Shown here: positions 36,709 through 45,995 of the stretch, piece by piece | Layout: each line of letters opens with the position of its first letter | How positions within the stretch are numbered: the first letter of the stretch is position 1 | Origin: an uncultured Gemmatimonadales bacterium | GTDB taxonomy: Bacteria; Gemmatimonadota; Gemmatimonadetes; JACCXV01; JAHWKZ01 | Length of the DNA stretch: 64,000 bases | Direction of reading: 5' to 3' | NCBI GenBank assembly: GCA_947259315.1 | Contig: CAMYLR010000021.1 | Location: 19,659-83,658 of the forward strand | The notes under the pieces: generated by a model | Told to the model about the DNA's origin: nothing | Databases searched by the model: none | The model's input: only the letters and a program-made list of their open reading frames with translations | Program-made: the position numbers and the translations under genes

Positions 36709-36990
36709 CTACTCGACCTCCACCCCGTGCCAGAACGCCACGTGATCCTTTATGTGGCTAGCCTTTGACTTCGGGTCGGGGTAGTACCAGGCGGCATCGG
36801 CGTTCAGCTCACCGTTCACCATGACGTGGTAGTAGCTCGCCTCGCCCTTCCAGGGGCATGACGTCTGGGTTTGGCTCTCCTGCAGGTAATCGCGATTGAC
36901 CGAGCCAGGTGGGAAATAGTGGTTACCCTCGACCATGACCGTGTCTTCGCTCTCGGCGATGACTGCGCCGTTCCAAATCGCTTTTGGCAT
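36709..36990 (-). CDS. DUF427 protein
   Basis: A complete 93-residue DUF427 domain: PKAIWNGAVIAESEDTVMVE, GNHYFPPGSVN, SCPWKGEASYYHVMVNG and DAAWYYPDPK. A strong AGGAGG site precedes the ATG. The domain is common and of unknown biochemical role. It is followed upstream by a 117-bp gap in which I see no further gene. Confidence 0.92.
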   Translation of the reverse strand: MPKAIWNGAVIAESEDTVMVEGNHYFPPGSVNRDYLQESQTQTSCPWKGEASYYHVMVNGELNADAAWYYPDPKSKASHIKDHVAFWHGVEVE

Positions 36991-37107
36991 GACCCGTCCT
37001 CCTTATGTCGTTGTTGCCGATGTCGTGACCTGTCTTATCGGGTACGAATCTCGGGCCGGCTCCATTCCGCTCCCCGCGCCGACGCTAGGGACCCACCGGC
37101 TCAGACG

Positions 37108-37845
37108 CTAGGTCAGAAAGAACTTGATGCCAGCGATCAGCAGGACGACCGCCAGGAGCCGTCGGATCGTCGGGCCCCGGAACCGGTCGCTGCCGAGCCG
37201 CGATCCGATCGTGCCGCCTACCGCCGCGACCACCGCCAGCGGCAATAAGCCGGCCGGGAGACCACCGGCTACGATCGCGCGCGCGGTAAGACCGGCGATC
37301 GAGTTGACAAGGATGAACGCGGCTGATGCTGCCGCGGTTTCCTTGGCCCCCGCCCAGCCCACGGCTAACAGTAGCGGGCTCAGGAAGATCCCACCTCCCA
37401 CACCGGTCAACCCGGCCAGCAGCCCCAGCGCCCCACCCACCGGTAGAGCCAGCCCTACGACCGGTGGTTTGACTCCCGGCTCCGGCGCGCTGGCCGCGGT
37501 TCGCACCAGCTGGTAGGCGGCCACGACCAACACCGCGCCGACGAGCCATCGATAGACAGGGTCATCGAGCGCCAGCGCTCCGCCGACCGCCGCCGCCGGG
37601 ATCGACGCCACTGCGAACGGGAGGAAAAGACGCCACGAGAAGTAGCCCGCGCGCGCAAAATGAAAGACCGCGAGCAACGAGACGACGATGTTGAGCGCCA
37701 GTGCGGTCGGCCGCATCACCAGTGGGGCCACGCCAAACAGCGCCATCACGGCGAGGTACCCCGATGCACCGCCGTGCCCAACCGTCGAGTACAAGATCGC
37801 GACCGCGAGGATGGCGAGCGCCAACCCCCAACTGTCGGGCGTCAT
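37108..37845 (-). CDS. TauE/SafE-family anion exporter-like membrane protein
   Basis: A 245-residue, 8-helix protein: ILYSTVGHGGASGYLAVMAL near the start, PTALALNIVVSLLAVFHF, and the paired repeat LAGLTGVGGGIFLSPLLLAV. These GxGGG and 'N.. .s' motifs are shared by the sulfite exporter TauE/SafE family, which moves sulfite, sulfoacetate or other small anions. Its start overlaps the YceI stop (ATGA), so the two are coupled. Confidence 0.88.
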   Translation of the reverse strand: MTPDSWGLALAILAVAILYSTVGHGGASGYLAVMALFGVAPLVMRPTALALNIVVSLLAVFHFARAGYFSWRLFLPFAVASIPAAAVGGALALDDPVYRWLVGAVLVVAAYQLVRTAASAPEPGVKPPVVGLALPVGGALGLLAGLTGVGGGIFLSPLLLAVGWAGAKETAAASAAFILVNSIAGLTARAIVAGGLPAGLLPLAVVAAVGGTIGSRLGSDRFRGPTIRRLLAVVLLIAGIKFFLT

Positions 37846-38486
37846 TCAGCGTCGGCGACGCGAATCGCGAACGCCTCGAATTCGAAGGTGATCTCGTCGG
37901 CGACCTTGATGGTGCCGCCGGCAGCGCTGTAGGGCTTGATGCCAAAATCGGTCTGCTTGGCCGAGAAGGTCCCGGTCGCTGTGAGCGTATCACCGCGCTG
38001 CGCGATGGTGACGTCGACCGCGACAGGGCGTGTCCGTTCCGCGATCGTCAAGTCGCCAACGACTTGGACTCCGTCGTCGATCGCCGAAACGATCCGTGAA
38101 CCGAACGCGATCGTCGGATACCGGTCCGGTGGCAACACCGATTCGCGCATCGCCCGTTCGACCTTGGGCGCGTCTTTTTCGTCAGCCCCTTCGGGCACCA
38201 CGATCAGTCCGGCGGTCTGAAGAACCACCTCGATGCTCGACCCAAAAGCGTTGTCGGGATCGTAGACGATCGTCCCGTCGAACTCCGTCGCCCGTATCCG
38301 ATGCTTGTGCCCGAACGCGCCAAAGAGCCCGGCCTTGCCGGTAATCACGTCGAAGCGGCTCTCGGGCGCGATCCGGTACGCGCCGGGCGACGTCACCGAT
38401 TCCAGGGTGGAATGTCGGGTTGTGGTTGGTTCGAGGTTTCCTGAGATCGCGAGCGGTGTCGCCAACAACAGCAGTGCGGCACGCAT
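37842..38486 (-). CDS. YceI-family secreted lipid-binding protein
   Basis: A 214-residue periplasmic protein with a signal peptide (MRAALLLLATPLAISG). The YceI lipocalin-like barrel is recognisable: YRIAPESRFDVITGKAG, GHKHRIRATEFDGTIVYD, MRESVLPPDRYPTIAFGS, VVGDLTIAERTRPVAVDVT and TDFGIKPYSAAGG. YceI proteins bind polyisoprenoid-type lipids. I take the ATG at 38486 and not the TTG one codon upstream. It lies 9 bp past the end of pntB in the same direction. Confidence 0.92.
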   Translation of the reverse strand: MRAALLLLATPLAISGNLEPTTTRHSTLESVTSPGAYRIAPESRFDVITGKAGLFGAFGHKHRIRATEFDGTIVYDPDNAFGSSIEVVLQTAGLIVVPEGADEKDAPKVERAMRESVLPPDRYPTIAFGSRIVSAIDDGVQVVGDLTIAERTRPVAVDVTIAQRGDTLTATGTFSAKQTDFGIKPYSAAGGTIKVADEITFEFEAFAIRVADAE

Positions 38487-38498
38487 CAAGCGACGACC

Positions 38499-39902
38499 CT
38501 AGGCGACCGCGGCGCCTTTCAGCTCCTTGACCATCGCGTCGACGATCTCGCGCGCGTCGCCAAACACCATCATCGTGTTCTCGCGGTAGAAGAGCGGGTT
38601 GTCGATACCCGAGAAGCCTGGGTTCAAGCTTCGCTTGACGACCATCACCGTGCGCGACTTGTACGCATCCAGGATCGGCATCCCGTAGATCGGAGAGCTG
38701 GGCAGATCGAGCGCGTCGGTGTTGACGATATCGTTCGCGCCAAGGACGAGCGTCACGTCGGTCTCTGGGAAGTCGCTGTTGATGGAGTCCATTTCGAGGA
38801 CTTGGTCGTAGGGGATGTTGGCCTCCGCCAGCAGCACGTTCATGTGGCCCGGCATGCGACCCGCCACCGGATGGATCGCAAACCGCACCCGCACGCCCTC
38901 CGCTTCGAGGCGCTCGGTCAGCTCGCGCACCGGATGCTGGGCCTGAGCGACCGCCAGCCCGTAGCCCGGGATAATGATGATCTCGCGAGAGCCGCGCATG
39001 AGCTCGGCAGCGACCTCGACGTCACCGATGTTGACACCCCTCGCGGCAGCCTGCGCTTGGATATTGGCCGCATCGCCGGCCTCCAAGTCACCCTCGCCAA
39101 ACCCGCCCATCAGGACCGACGAGATCGATCGGTTCATGCCGCGCCCCATGATGATCGACAGGATGAAACCGCTGGCTCCGACCAGCGAGCCGGTGATGAT
39201 CAACAGATCGTTGCCGATGATGAAACCTGTCGCCACCGACGCCCATCCCGAGTAGCTGTTGAGGATCGAGATCACGACCGGCATATCGGCTCCACCGATG
39301 GCGATGATCCACAAGATGCCAAACAGCCCGGCCACGACGACTGTCAGGTAAAGCGGCATCGCTTCGTGGGTCACGACGAACCACGCTCCGAGGGCGAGCG
39401 CGGCGATCCCCATCAGCATATTGAGCGCGTGACGACCCGGCCAAGTGATCGGCGCACCCGACACCCGACCGTTGAGCTTCAAGAAGGCGATCACCGAGCC
39501 GGTCCACGTGACCATACCGATGACCACACCGAGGAAGATCTCGATCGAGCCGATCGTACCTGTGTGCCCACCCTTGTGGAAGGCGCCCAAGCTGACCAGC
39601 GCGGCCGCCAACCCGACAAACGAGTTGAACAGCCCGACCGTCTCGGGCATCGCCGTCATCGGGACTTTCTTGGCGACGATTCCGCCGACGATGCCACCGA
39701 TCGCGGCGAAAAGCGCGATCCTCCCGTACGCTTGAACTTCTGGCTGGACAAGCGTAATCCCGACCGCGATAAACATGCCTATGATGCCGAGCAGATTCCC
39801 TTTGCGCGCGGTTGCCGGTGACGACAACCCCTTGAGGGCCAAGATGAAGAGGATCGAGGCCACCAAATAGGCAACGGTCGTAATGGCTGGGAGCGACGTC
39901 AT
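38499..39902 (-). CDS. pntB: NAD(P) transhydrogenase beta subunit
   Basis: A 467-residue inner-membrane protein. The N-terminal half has about nine helices (dII) with [20 protein letters not shown] and [19 protein letters not shown]. The C-terminal dIII carries the NADP(H)-binding motif [55 protein letters not shown] and [19 protein letters not shown]. It couples proton entry to hydride transfer from NADH to NADP+. The ATG at 39902 overlaps the stop of the small alpha subunit gene (ATGA). Confidence 0.96.
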   Translation of the reverse strand: MTSLPAITTVAYLVASILFILALKGLSSPATARKGNLLGIIGMFIAVGITLVQPEVQAYGRIALFAAIGGIVGGIVAKKVPMTAMPETVGLFNSFVGLAAALVSLGAFHKGGHTGTIGSIEIFLGVVIGMVTWTGSVIAFLKLNGRVSGAPITWPGRHALNMLMGIAALALGAWFVVTHEAMPLYLTVVVAGLFGILWIIAIGGADMPVVISILNSYSGWASVATGFIIGNDLLIITGSLVGASGFILSIIMGRGMNRSISSVLMGGFGEGDLEAGDAANIQAQAAARGVNIGDVEVAAELMRGSREIIIIPGYGLAVAQAQHPVRELTERLEAEGVRVRFAIHPVAGRMPGHMNVLLAEANIPYDQVLEMDSINSDFPETDVTLVLGANDIVNTDALDLPSSPIYGMPILDAYKSRTVMVVKRSLNPGFSGIDNPLFYRENTMMVFGDAREIVDAMVKELKGAAVA

Positions 39903-40177
39903 CGCTTGCGGAACATCCCCAGCATGCGCTGGGTGACCCAAAACCCGCCGACGACGTTGATCGCTGCGAAGGCGATCGCGACCATTCCCAGTTTGCCCGG
40001 GAGATCGAGCAGCGCTTCACCACCAGCGATCATCGCGCCTACGAGGATTATGCCCGAGATCGCGTTCGAAACCGACATCAAGGGCGTGTGTAGCGCGGGC
40101 GTGACCTTCCAAATCACTTGCCAACCGACAAAACAGGCCAAGACGAACACCGTCAGGTGGCTTAGAAACTCCTCCAT
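39899..40177 (-). CDS. pntAB: NAD(P) transhydrogenase small alpha-2 subunit
   Basis: A 92-residue, three-to-four-helix dII fragment: [40 protein letters not shown] and [20 protein letters not shown], ending [11 protein letters not shown]. In split PntA systems this membrane part is separate from the NAD-binding subunit. It overlaps both neighbours by a few bases. Confidence 0.94.
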   Translation of the reverse strand: MEEFLSHLTVFVLACFVGWQVIWKVTPALHTPLMSVSNAISGIILVGAMIAGGEALLDLPGKLGMVAIAFAAINVVGGFWVTQRMLGMFRKR

Positions 40178-41337
40178 TACGCCTCCGCTCCGGCCGCGCT
40201 CTCGACCGGGGTTTCGGGTTCAGCCGCGCCGGTCGGCGACGAGCGTCGATCCGTGCCAGCATGAACGACGGCCACCGCGCCAACGATCTCGTCGGTGAGG
40301 TCGATCGTTAGACCTTCTTCGTCCCAAGCTTGGAGCAAGAGATTCATCATCGTCCGCGCGTAGAGCGCGCTCGATTGGTCCGCCATCCTCGAAGGCAGGT
40401 CGGTGTAGCCCAGGATCTTCACGCCATGCGCCTCGACCGCTTCATCGGCGCGGGTCAAAGCGCAGTTGCCGCCGCGTTCGGCTGCCAGATCGACGATGAC
40501 CGACCCGGGTCGCATCGATTGAATCATCTCCTCGGTGATGAGCACCGGGGCATCTTGTCCGGGGATAACGGCAGTGGTAATGATGACATCGACGTCGGCC
40601 ACGTGACTCGCCAGCAATTCGCGTTCGCGCTCGAGAAACGCATCCGACTGCGTACCCGCATATCCACCCGCGGTCTCCTCGATCGCTTCGAGATCGAGCT
40701 CGATGAACTTCGCACCCAGCGATTCCACCTGCTCGCGTACCGGCGGTCGGGGATCGAACGCGCGTACCACCGCACCTAACCGATGCGCAGTAGCGATCGC
40801 CGACAACCCCGCCACGCCAGCGCCGATAACGAGAACGTGCGCCGGCGTCACCGTGCCGGCCGCCGTCATCAGAAGTGGGAAGTAGCGGCCAAAATCGTTG
40901 GCCGCTTCGAGCACCGCTTTGTAACCGGCGATGTTGGCCATCGCCGATAGCGCGTCCATTTTTTGCGCTCGCGCGATTCGTGGGATCGCCTCCATGGCGA
41001 GCGCCGTGACCTTCTGATTGACCAGCGCCTGCACGATCTCTGGAGTTGCTTCAGCAGTGAGCAATGAAACCACGATCGCGCCCGACCGCATCCGCCCGAT
41101 CTCCTCGAGCGTCGGCGGGCGGACCTTCAGCACGACATCCGCATCCCACGCCGTGTTGTCGTTGACGACCGTAGCACCCGCATCGACGTACGCCTCATCG
41201 GGTACCGCTGCAGCCAGACCCGCGCCCGACTCGATGACAAACTGGGCGCCGCGTTCGGACAGCTTGCGAATCGTCTCGGGCACTGCGGCTACACGGCGCT
41301 CGCCAGCCTGCGTCTCTTTAGGAACTCCGAACTTCAT
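40177..41337 (-). CDS. pntAA: NAD(P) transhydrogenase alpha-1 (NAD-binding) subunit
   Basis: A 386-residue soluble dI subunit. The start at 41337 has a textbook AGGAGG site. Motifs: [20 protein letters not shown], the Rossmann motif [53 protein letters not shown] and [15 protein letters not shown]. It binds NAD(H) and passes hydride to PntB. First gene of the three-subunit operon pntAA-pntAB-pntB, followed by yceI and tauE-like genes on the same strand. Confidence 0.96.
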   Translation of the reverse strand: MKFGVPKETQAGERRVAAVPETIRKLSERGAQFVIESGAGLAAAVPDEAYVDAGATVVNDNTAWDADVVLKVRPPTLEEIGRMRSGAIVVSLLTAEATPEIVQALVNQKVTALAMEAIPRIARAQKMDALSAMANIAGYKAVLEAANDFGRYFPLLMTAAGTVTPAHVLVIGAGVAGLSAIATAHRLGAVVRAFDPRPPVREQVESLGAKFIELDLEAIEETAGGYAGTQSDAFLERERELLASHVADVDVIITTAVIPGQDAPVLITEEMIQSMRPGSVIVDLAAERGGNCALTRADEAVEAHGVKILGYTDLPSRMADQSSALYARTMMNLLLQAWDEEGLTIDLTDEIVGAVAVVHAGTDRRSSPTGAAEPETPVESAAGAEA

Positions 41338-41430
41338 GTGCCTCCTGGAAGAAAACCCGACACCAAGATACCGACCTCGCTGCGCGGTGACACCCTGTTT
41401 TCGACATCTCGTGACGAGTATCGTTGGGGG

Positions 41431-41892
41431 ATGAATCGAGGACGAATCGAAGCCATCCATATCGTGGCCGCTGCGGGGGAATCCCCGACGGCCGTCGATA
41501 GCGTGAAGGCGGTCGCCGGCCAGGGTCTCGAAGCGGATCGCTACGCAACGGGGGATGGCATCAAGCCCGGAAAAGCAGGCGGCAAGCGCGCCGCCACGTT
41601 GATCGAGGCCGAGGCGCTCGAAGCGCTCGCGCGTCACTACGACGTCCAGATCGGGCCCGGGGAGTCGCGCCGCAACATCACCACACGCGGGGTCGCGCTG
41701 AACCACCTGGTCGGGCAGACCTTTCGCGTGGGTGAGGCCGTGTTGCGCGGCGTCGAGCTCTGCGAGCCCTGCAACTATCTGGAGAGCCTAACCCGACCCG
41801 GTGTTCGCGCAGGTCTCGTCCACCGCGGTGGTCTGCGCGCTGAGATCCTGGAGAGCGGCACTATAAAGGTCGGCGACGCGATCAGTGAATAA
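41431..41892 (+). CDS. MOSC-domain protein
   Basis: A 153-residue single MOSC domain: GQGLEADRYATGDG, ATLIEAEALEAL, GESRRNITTRGVALNHLVG and a Cys motif in ELCEPCNYLE (near residue 112), close to the usual sulfur-carrying Cys. MOSC proteins handle persulfide sulfur for molybdenum cofactor enzymes. Its location does not show which enzyme it serves, although molybdenum-dependent FDH is nearby. The TPR gene overlaps its end by 8 bp. Confidence 0.88.
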   Translation: MNRGRIEAIHIVAAAGESPTAVDSVKAVAGQGLEADRYATGDGIKPGKAGGKRAATLIEAEALEALARHYDVQIGPGESRRNITTRGVALNHLVGQTFRVGEAVLRGVELCEPCNYLESLTRPGVRAGLVHRGGLRAEILESGTIKVGDAISE

Positions 41893-44134
41893 CTGGGACT
41901 GGACTACGATTCGAGATTCGCGATTGGTGCAGGTCCTGGTCGTGTATTTGGCTGGTGGCTGGGCGGTACTCGAGGCGGTCGGGTTGCTGGTCGATGCCTT
42001 CGACGGGCCAAAATGGGTGGTCCGGGGCGCGTTCGTGGTTCTCGTCATCGGGCTCATCGTCACCCTGCTCGCCGTTTGGGCGCATTCACAGCGCGCTGTT
42101 CAAGAGGATCAAACCCGTCGAAGGAATCGAGCGCTGCTAGCCGGCGTCCTGACGATCTCGCTGCTGTTGATCGCGGCCGGACTATTTTTCATCGTGCGCG
42201 ACCGGGGTCGCAGTCTTGGTCCACCCTTAGCGGTCGCCGAAAGCGCTGGACCCGGCATCGCGATTCTACCCTTTCACGTCAACGACCCTGAACTGAATCG
42301 CTGGCGCGAGGGGATGGTCGACCTGCTGTCGACAAACCTCGACGGCGCCGGCGGGCTACGGGCGATCGACAGCCGGACGGTGTTGGCGCGGTGGCGTCAG
42401 CTGGTAGCGGCCGACGAAACGGCCGATCTGCCGACCACCCTGCAGATCGCTCAGTCGAGCGGTGCTCGGTACGCTCTGGTCGGCAGTGTCGTCTCGAGTG
42501 GCGACAACATGCGCGTAGTGGCCGATGTGTACGATCTCGAGAGCGGGACGAACCTGGGTCAGGAGCGGGTTGAGGGCGTGCCGGACTCGATATTCGGACT
42601 CGTCGACCAGCTGTCGATCCAAGCGCTGGGCTTGGTCCTCGAAGAAGGCGATGACGAACTCCCAAATGTCGACCTAGCGGGCATCACGACGCAATCGGTG
42701 ACAGCACTCAAGTCGTACCTCGAGGGCGAGACGCTGCTGCGGTCGTCGAGCTTCCGCGAGGCGATTCCGGCGTACGAGGAAGCGATCGAAGCCGACTCAA
42801 CGTTCGCGCTGGCGTACTATCGGCTGAGCAATGCTCTCGGCTGGCTGGAAACGCTGGAGAGCGGGAGAGCACAGGAAACGCTAGACGAAGCGACCCGGTA
42901 CGCCGACCGTCTGCCGGAACGCGACCGCAATCTGCTCGAGGTCAGCCAGGCGTACTACGACGACGATCGGTACGACTCAAGCGAGCTCGCGTTGGCCGCC
43001 ACGCAGCGGTATCCGGACGACCCCGAGGCGTGGTTTCTCCTCGGCGAGGTTTACTTCCACAGACCGGCCCAGACGATCGCCACGCGCGAGGACCAAGACG
43101 GTGCGTTCACCCGCGCGACCGAGCTCGATCCATTCTATACACCGGCCTATATCCACCCCCTCGATAACGCGTTCAAGTACGCCGACAGCACGGCAGCGAC
43201 ACAACTAATCGAGCAGTACGAACAGTACGCCGCCGGCACTGAGTACGACGTCGCCTACGAGACCGCGTATAAGCTCCTGTTTGGCGACTCACTCAGCCGG
43301 GCCGAACCGTCCATCCTGGACACGCTTTCCACCTTCGTTCTGGCCCGAATAGGCAACCTGCTCCAGCACCCGCGGGGCGCCCGGCTGCGCACTGAGGCGA
43401 TGCTACGACTCGTCGATCGACCGGAGTCGCAGGACCTGTATGCGAACTTCCTGCCGCTCATCATGATCAATGAGGGACGGCTCGGAGATGGGCTCCGCGC
43501 CCTGGCGGAGAGACCCGCCAACGATGAGTACTTCAACTTCCTGTTGGCTCTCTATTACGGCGGTATGAGAGAAGATCTCGCCGCACTGACGGCGGCCTCC
43601 GAGCTCGGACCGGCGGACAGCCTCCCGAGCACCAAGTGGGCGGTCGCCGCGTTGATGGCGATTGAAGAAGGGCGCGAGCAAGAGGCCGACTCCATACGAG
43701 TGTTGGCCGAGGAATTTGTTGATCGTTTCTACGCTGAGGGCGATTCGGCCCAGGCGCACGGGATCGAGATCGGCATTAAGACCCTCGACGGCCGCCGCGC
43801 CATGCTGGCCGGCCGCGACGACGAGGCGTTCCGATTGTTGGATGAAGTGTTCCGCGAAGGTCCACCGGCGTTTGTTTTCGGGTGGATCATGGAGCTGCTC
43901 GACCGCATGGGGCGGCCGGAAGAGGCGATCCGTTACGGGTTGGTTTTCGGACCGAACCCCTGGATGGGGATCCCGTTGGGAAAGCTGTACGAGAAGACCG
44001 GCGATCGAGACGGAGCGCTAGAGGCTTATGGCTGGGTCACCCTAGCGTGGGAAGACGCCGACCCGCTGCTCCAACCCATAATCGCCGAAGCCCGCCAGGC
44101 GATCGCTCGACTGCAAGGACTCCAGCGCGGCTGA
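41885..44134 (+). CDS. Membrane-anchored TPR protein (adenylate-cyclase-like accessory region)
   Basis: A 749-residue protein with a GTG start. N-terminal region: two helices near residues 15-35 (VQVLVVYLAGGWAVLEAVGL) and 40-60, then a third (ALLAGVLTISLLLIAAGLFF). Residues 110-230 are the TolB/OmpA-like 'peptidoglycan-sensing' region found before TPRs (GIAILPFHVNDPE, SSGARYALVGSVVSSGDNM). TPR units follow from residue 270 (YLEGETLLRSSSFREAIPAY, NALGWLETLESG). No HTH or cyclase domain is visible. Such proteins often bind cyclases or scaffolds. It partly overlaps the MOSC gene. Function unproven. Confidence 0.7.
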   Translation: MNNWDWTTIRDSRLVQVLVVYLAGGWAVLEAVGLLVDAFDGPKWVVRGAFVVLVIGLIVTLLAVWAHSQRAVQEDQTRRRNRALLAGVLTISLLLIAAGLFFIVRDRGRSLGPPLAVAESAGPGIAILPFHVNDPELNRWREGMVDLLSTNLDGAGGLRAIDSRTVLARWRQLVAADETADLPTTLQIAQSSGARYALVGSVVSSGDNMRVVADVYDLESGTNLGQERVEGVPDSIFGLVDQLSIQALGLVLEEGDDELPNVDLAGITTQSVTALKSYLEGETLLRSSSFREAIPAYEEAIEADSTFALAYYRLSNALGWLETLESGRAQETLDEATRYADRLPERDRNLLEVSQAYYDDDRYDSSELALAATQRYPDDPEAWFLLGEVYFHRPAQTIATREDQDGAFTRATELDPFYTPAYIHPLDNAFKYADSTAATQLIEQYEQYAAGTEYDVAYETAYKLLFGDSLSRAEPSILDTLSTFVLARIGNLLQHPRGARLRTEAMLRLVDRPESQDLYANFLPLIMINEGRLGDGLRALAERPANDEYFNFLLALYYGGMREDLAALTAASELGPADSLPSTKWAVAALMAIEEGREQEADSIRVLAEEFVDRFYAEGDSAQAHGIEIGIKTLDGRRAMLAGRDDEAFRLLDEVFREGPPAFVFGWIMELLDRMGRPEEAIRYGLVFGPNPWMGIPLGKLYEKTGDRDGALEAYGWVTLAWEDADPLLQPIIAEARQAIARLQGLQRG

Positions 44135-44191
44135 TCCTGTCGTTAGCGAAACCCTTCATCGATCGGGTCGTAGGATTGGAAGGGTGCCGCC

Positions 44192-45085
44192 ATGGAACGT
44201 AGGAAGCGAACACGACGCAAGCTCCTAGCTTATTTGGCATTCGTGTTTGGCCTTACGTGGTTCTTCGCTGGACTGCTCATCCTTTCTGGCGAGACAGCGC
44301 GAGCGAACCCCGGTCACGTACTCGGCATCATGTGGTCGCCGGGGATCGCGGCGATTCTCACCTGTCTTCTCTTCCAGAGAAACCTGCGCGGCCTGGGCTG
44401 GAAGCTCGGGAAGCCGAGGTATCTGCTGCTCAGCTACGCGCTGCCGTTGTTTGTCGGCTTCGTGACGTACTCTGTTATCTGGATCTCCGGTGTCGGGAAG
44501 TTCGAGGTCATCACGCCGTTTGGCAGCAACACGAGTCGCATGATAGGGCTCCACAACCCTCCGCTCGAAGTTGCGTTCCCGGTGATGCTGACGGTCGGGC
44601 TACTTCTGCGGATGGTGTTCGCACTTGGCGAAGAGATCGGTTGGAGAGGGTTTCTCGTGCCCCATCTCGCCGAGATCATGTCCCCTCGAAGCGCCGCCCT
44701 GCTCAGCGGCGCGATCTGGGCCGCCTACCACCTGCCCGGCCTGCTTTTTCTCGACTACTACAGCGGTGGCCGCTTGAAGTCGGTCGTCTTTTTCTCGATC
44801 ATGGCGATCGGCGCGTCGGTGATCATGGCGTGGCTTCGAATGGCGTCCGGCAGCTTATGGACGGGGGCGACGTTTCACGCCAGCCACAACCTCGCGATAC
44901 AGGGAATCTTCGATCATTTCACAGTGGATACGGGGAATACGACGTTCTTCGCTGGCGAGTTTGGAATCGGTCTCGCGCTCGCTTACTCAGCCGCGGCCAT
45001 CTGGTTCTGGAAGCAGATGGGCGATCTCCAGACCTCCGTACGGCCTACTCCATCTCGAGCAACACCTTCAGCACGCCCGGCCTAG
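44192..45085 (+). CDS. CPBP-family intramembrane metalloprotease
   Basis: A 297-residue protein with about eight helices. The active-site motifs are present: ALGEEIGWRGFLVPHL (EExxxR), SGAIWAAYHLPGLLF (FxxxH) and a late HxxxN-like ATFHASHNLAI. These are glutamate/His-based intramembrane proteases (CAAX protease and bacteriocin-processing enzymes). The start has AGGGTG-like spacing only. Its end overlaps the convergent dehydrogenase gene by 41 bp. Confidence 0.88.
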   Translation: MERRKRTRRKLLAYLAFVFGLTWFFAGLLILSGETARANPGHVLGIMWSPGIAAILTCLLFQRNLRGLGWKLGKPRYLLLSYALPLFVGFVTYSVIWISGVGKFEVITPFGSNTSRMIGLHNPPLEVAFPVMLTVGLLLRMVFALGEEIGWRGFLVPHLAEIMSPRSAALLSGAIWAAYHLPGLLFLDYYSGGRLKSVVFFSIMAIGASVIMAWLRMASGSLWTGATFHASHNLAIQGIFDHFTVDTGNTTFFAGEFGIGLALAYSAAAIWFWKQMGDLQTSVRPTPSRATPSARPA

Positions 45086-45995
45086 CGGCGTGCTCGAACG
45101 CGTCGATCCCGTCTTCGAGCGCGTACCGGGCATGAATGAGCGGTGTGACGTCGATCGTCCCATTCGCCAATAACTCGAGCGCGGGCGCGAACGGGCCACA
45201 ACGCGAGCCCACCAACGTGATCTCGTCGACGACCAGCGCCGAGGCATCAAATGTCAGGTCGCCGGCGTAGGTGCTCTTGAGGACCAGCGTACCGCGCGGC
45301 CGGAGCGCCCGCCGCGCGGTCTCAAAACCATCGGCGTTGCCCGTGCACTCGACGGCGATGTCGAACAGACCGGGCTCGACCGAGTCCGGGTCGCCGATCG
45401 CGATCCCGTGTGCCTTTAGCAAGTCGAGCTTCTCGGCGTGCCGACCGAGGACGGTCAAATCACACCCCGTCAGCGCCAACGTCCGCGCGATTAGCTGACC
45501 AAGCTTGCCGTCACCGACGACGAGCACGCGATCGGTCGCGGAGACATCGATCTGTTGCTGGATCTCGAGCGCTGCCGCCAGCGGCTCGGTGAACGTGGCC
45601 TGATCATCAGACACCTTCTCCGGAACCGCGTGCAGATTCTCGATCGGCAGCGTCAGGTACTCGGCAAACGCGCCATTGCGGCCGACGATTCCGAGTACCG
45701 TCCGATTCTCACAGTGGCTTCTGCGGTCTCCGCGACACGCCGGACACTCACCGCAGACAGCGTTGATCTCGCCGACGACGCGCCGGCCCATCAACTCGTC
45801 CGGCCCAGTTTCGACCACCCCAACAAACTCGTGCCCGAGCACGCCGGCGTACGGATAGTAGCCGCGGACGAGCTCTAAGTCGGTGTTGCAGATCCCCGCG
45901 CGTTGGACTCTAACGAGCGCTTCGCCGGTCACCGGCTCGGGGACAGGTACGTCGCGCACCGATAGGGCGCCCTCCTCGAGCCAGATCGCCTTCAC
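45045..45995 (-). CDS. Zinc-dependent medium-chain alcohol/polyol dehydrogenase
   Basis: A 316-residue MDR protein. Catalytic-domain features: VQRAGICNTDLELVRGYYP (zinc Cys), LGHEFVGVVET (GHE motif), CGECPACRGDRRSHCENR (structural zinc Cys set). The Rossmann domain is VLVVGDGKLGQLIARTLALT. The D..E-type cofactor end suggests NAD(H). The length is slightly short for the family but both domains appear complete. The substrate is not defined. It precedes the PLP decarboxylase on the same strand with 4-bp overlap. Confidence 0.88.
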   Translation of the reverse strand: MKAIWLEEGALSVRDVPVPEPVTGEALVRVQRAGICNTDLELVRGYYPYAGVLGHEFVGVVETGPDELMGRRVVGEINAVCGECPACRGDRRSHCENRTVLGIVGRNGAFAEYLTLPIENLHAVPEKVSDDQATFTEPLAAALEIQQQIDVSATDRVLVVGDGKLGQLIARTLALTGCDLTVLGRHAEKLDLLKAHGIAIGDPDSVEPGLFDIAVECTGNADGFETARRALRPRGTLVLKSTYAGDLTFDASALVVDEITLVGSRCGPFAPALELLANGTIDVTPLIHARYALEDGIDAFEHAARPGVLKVLLEME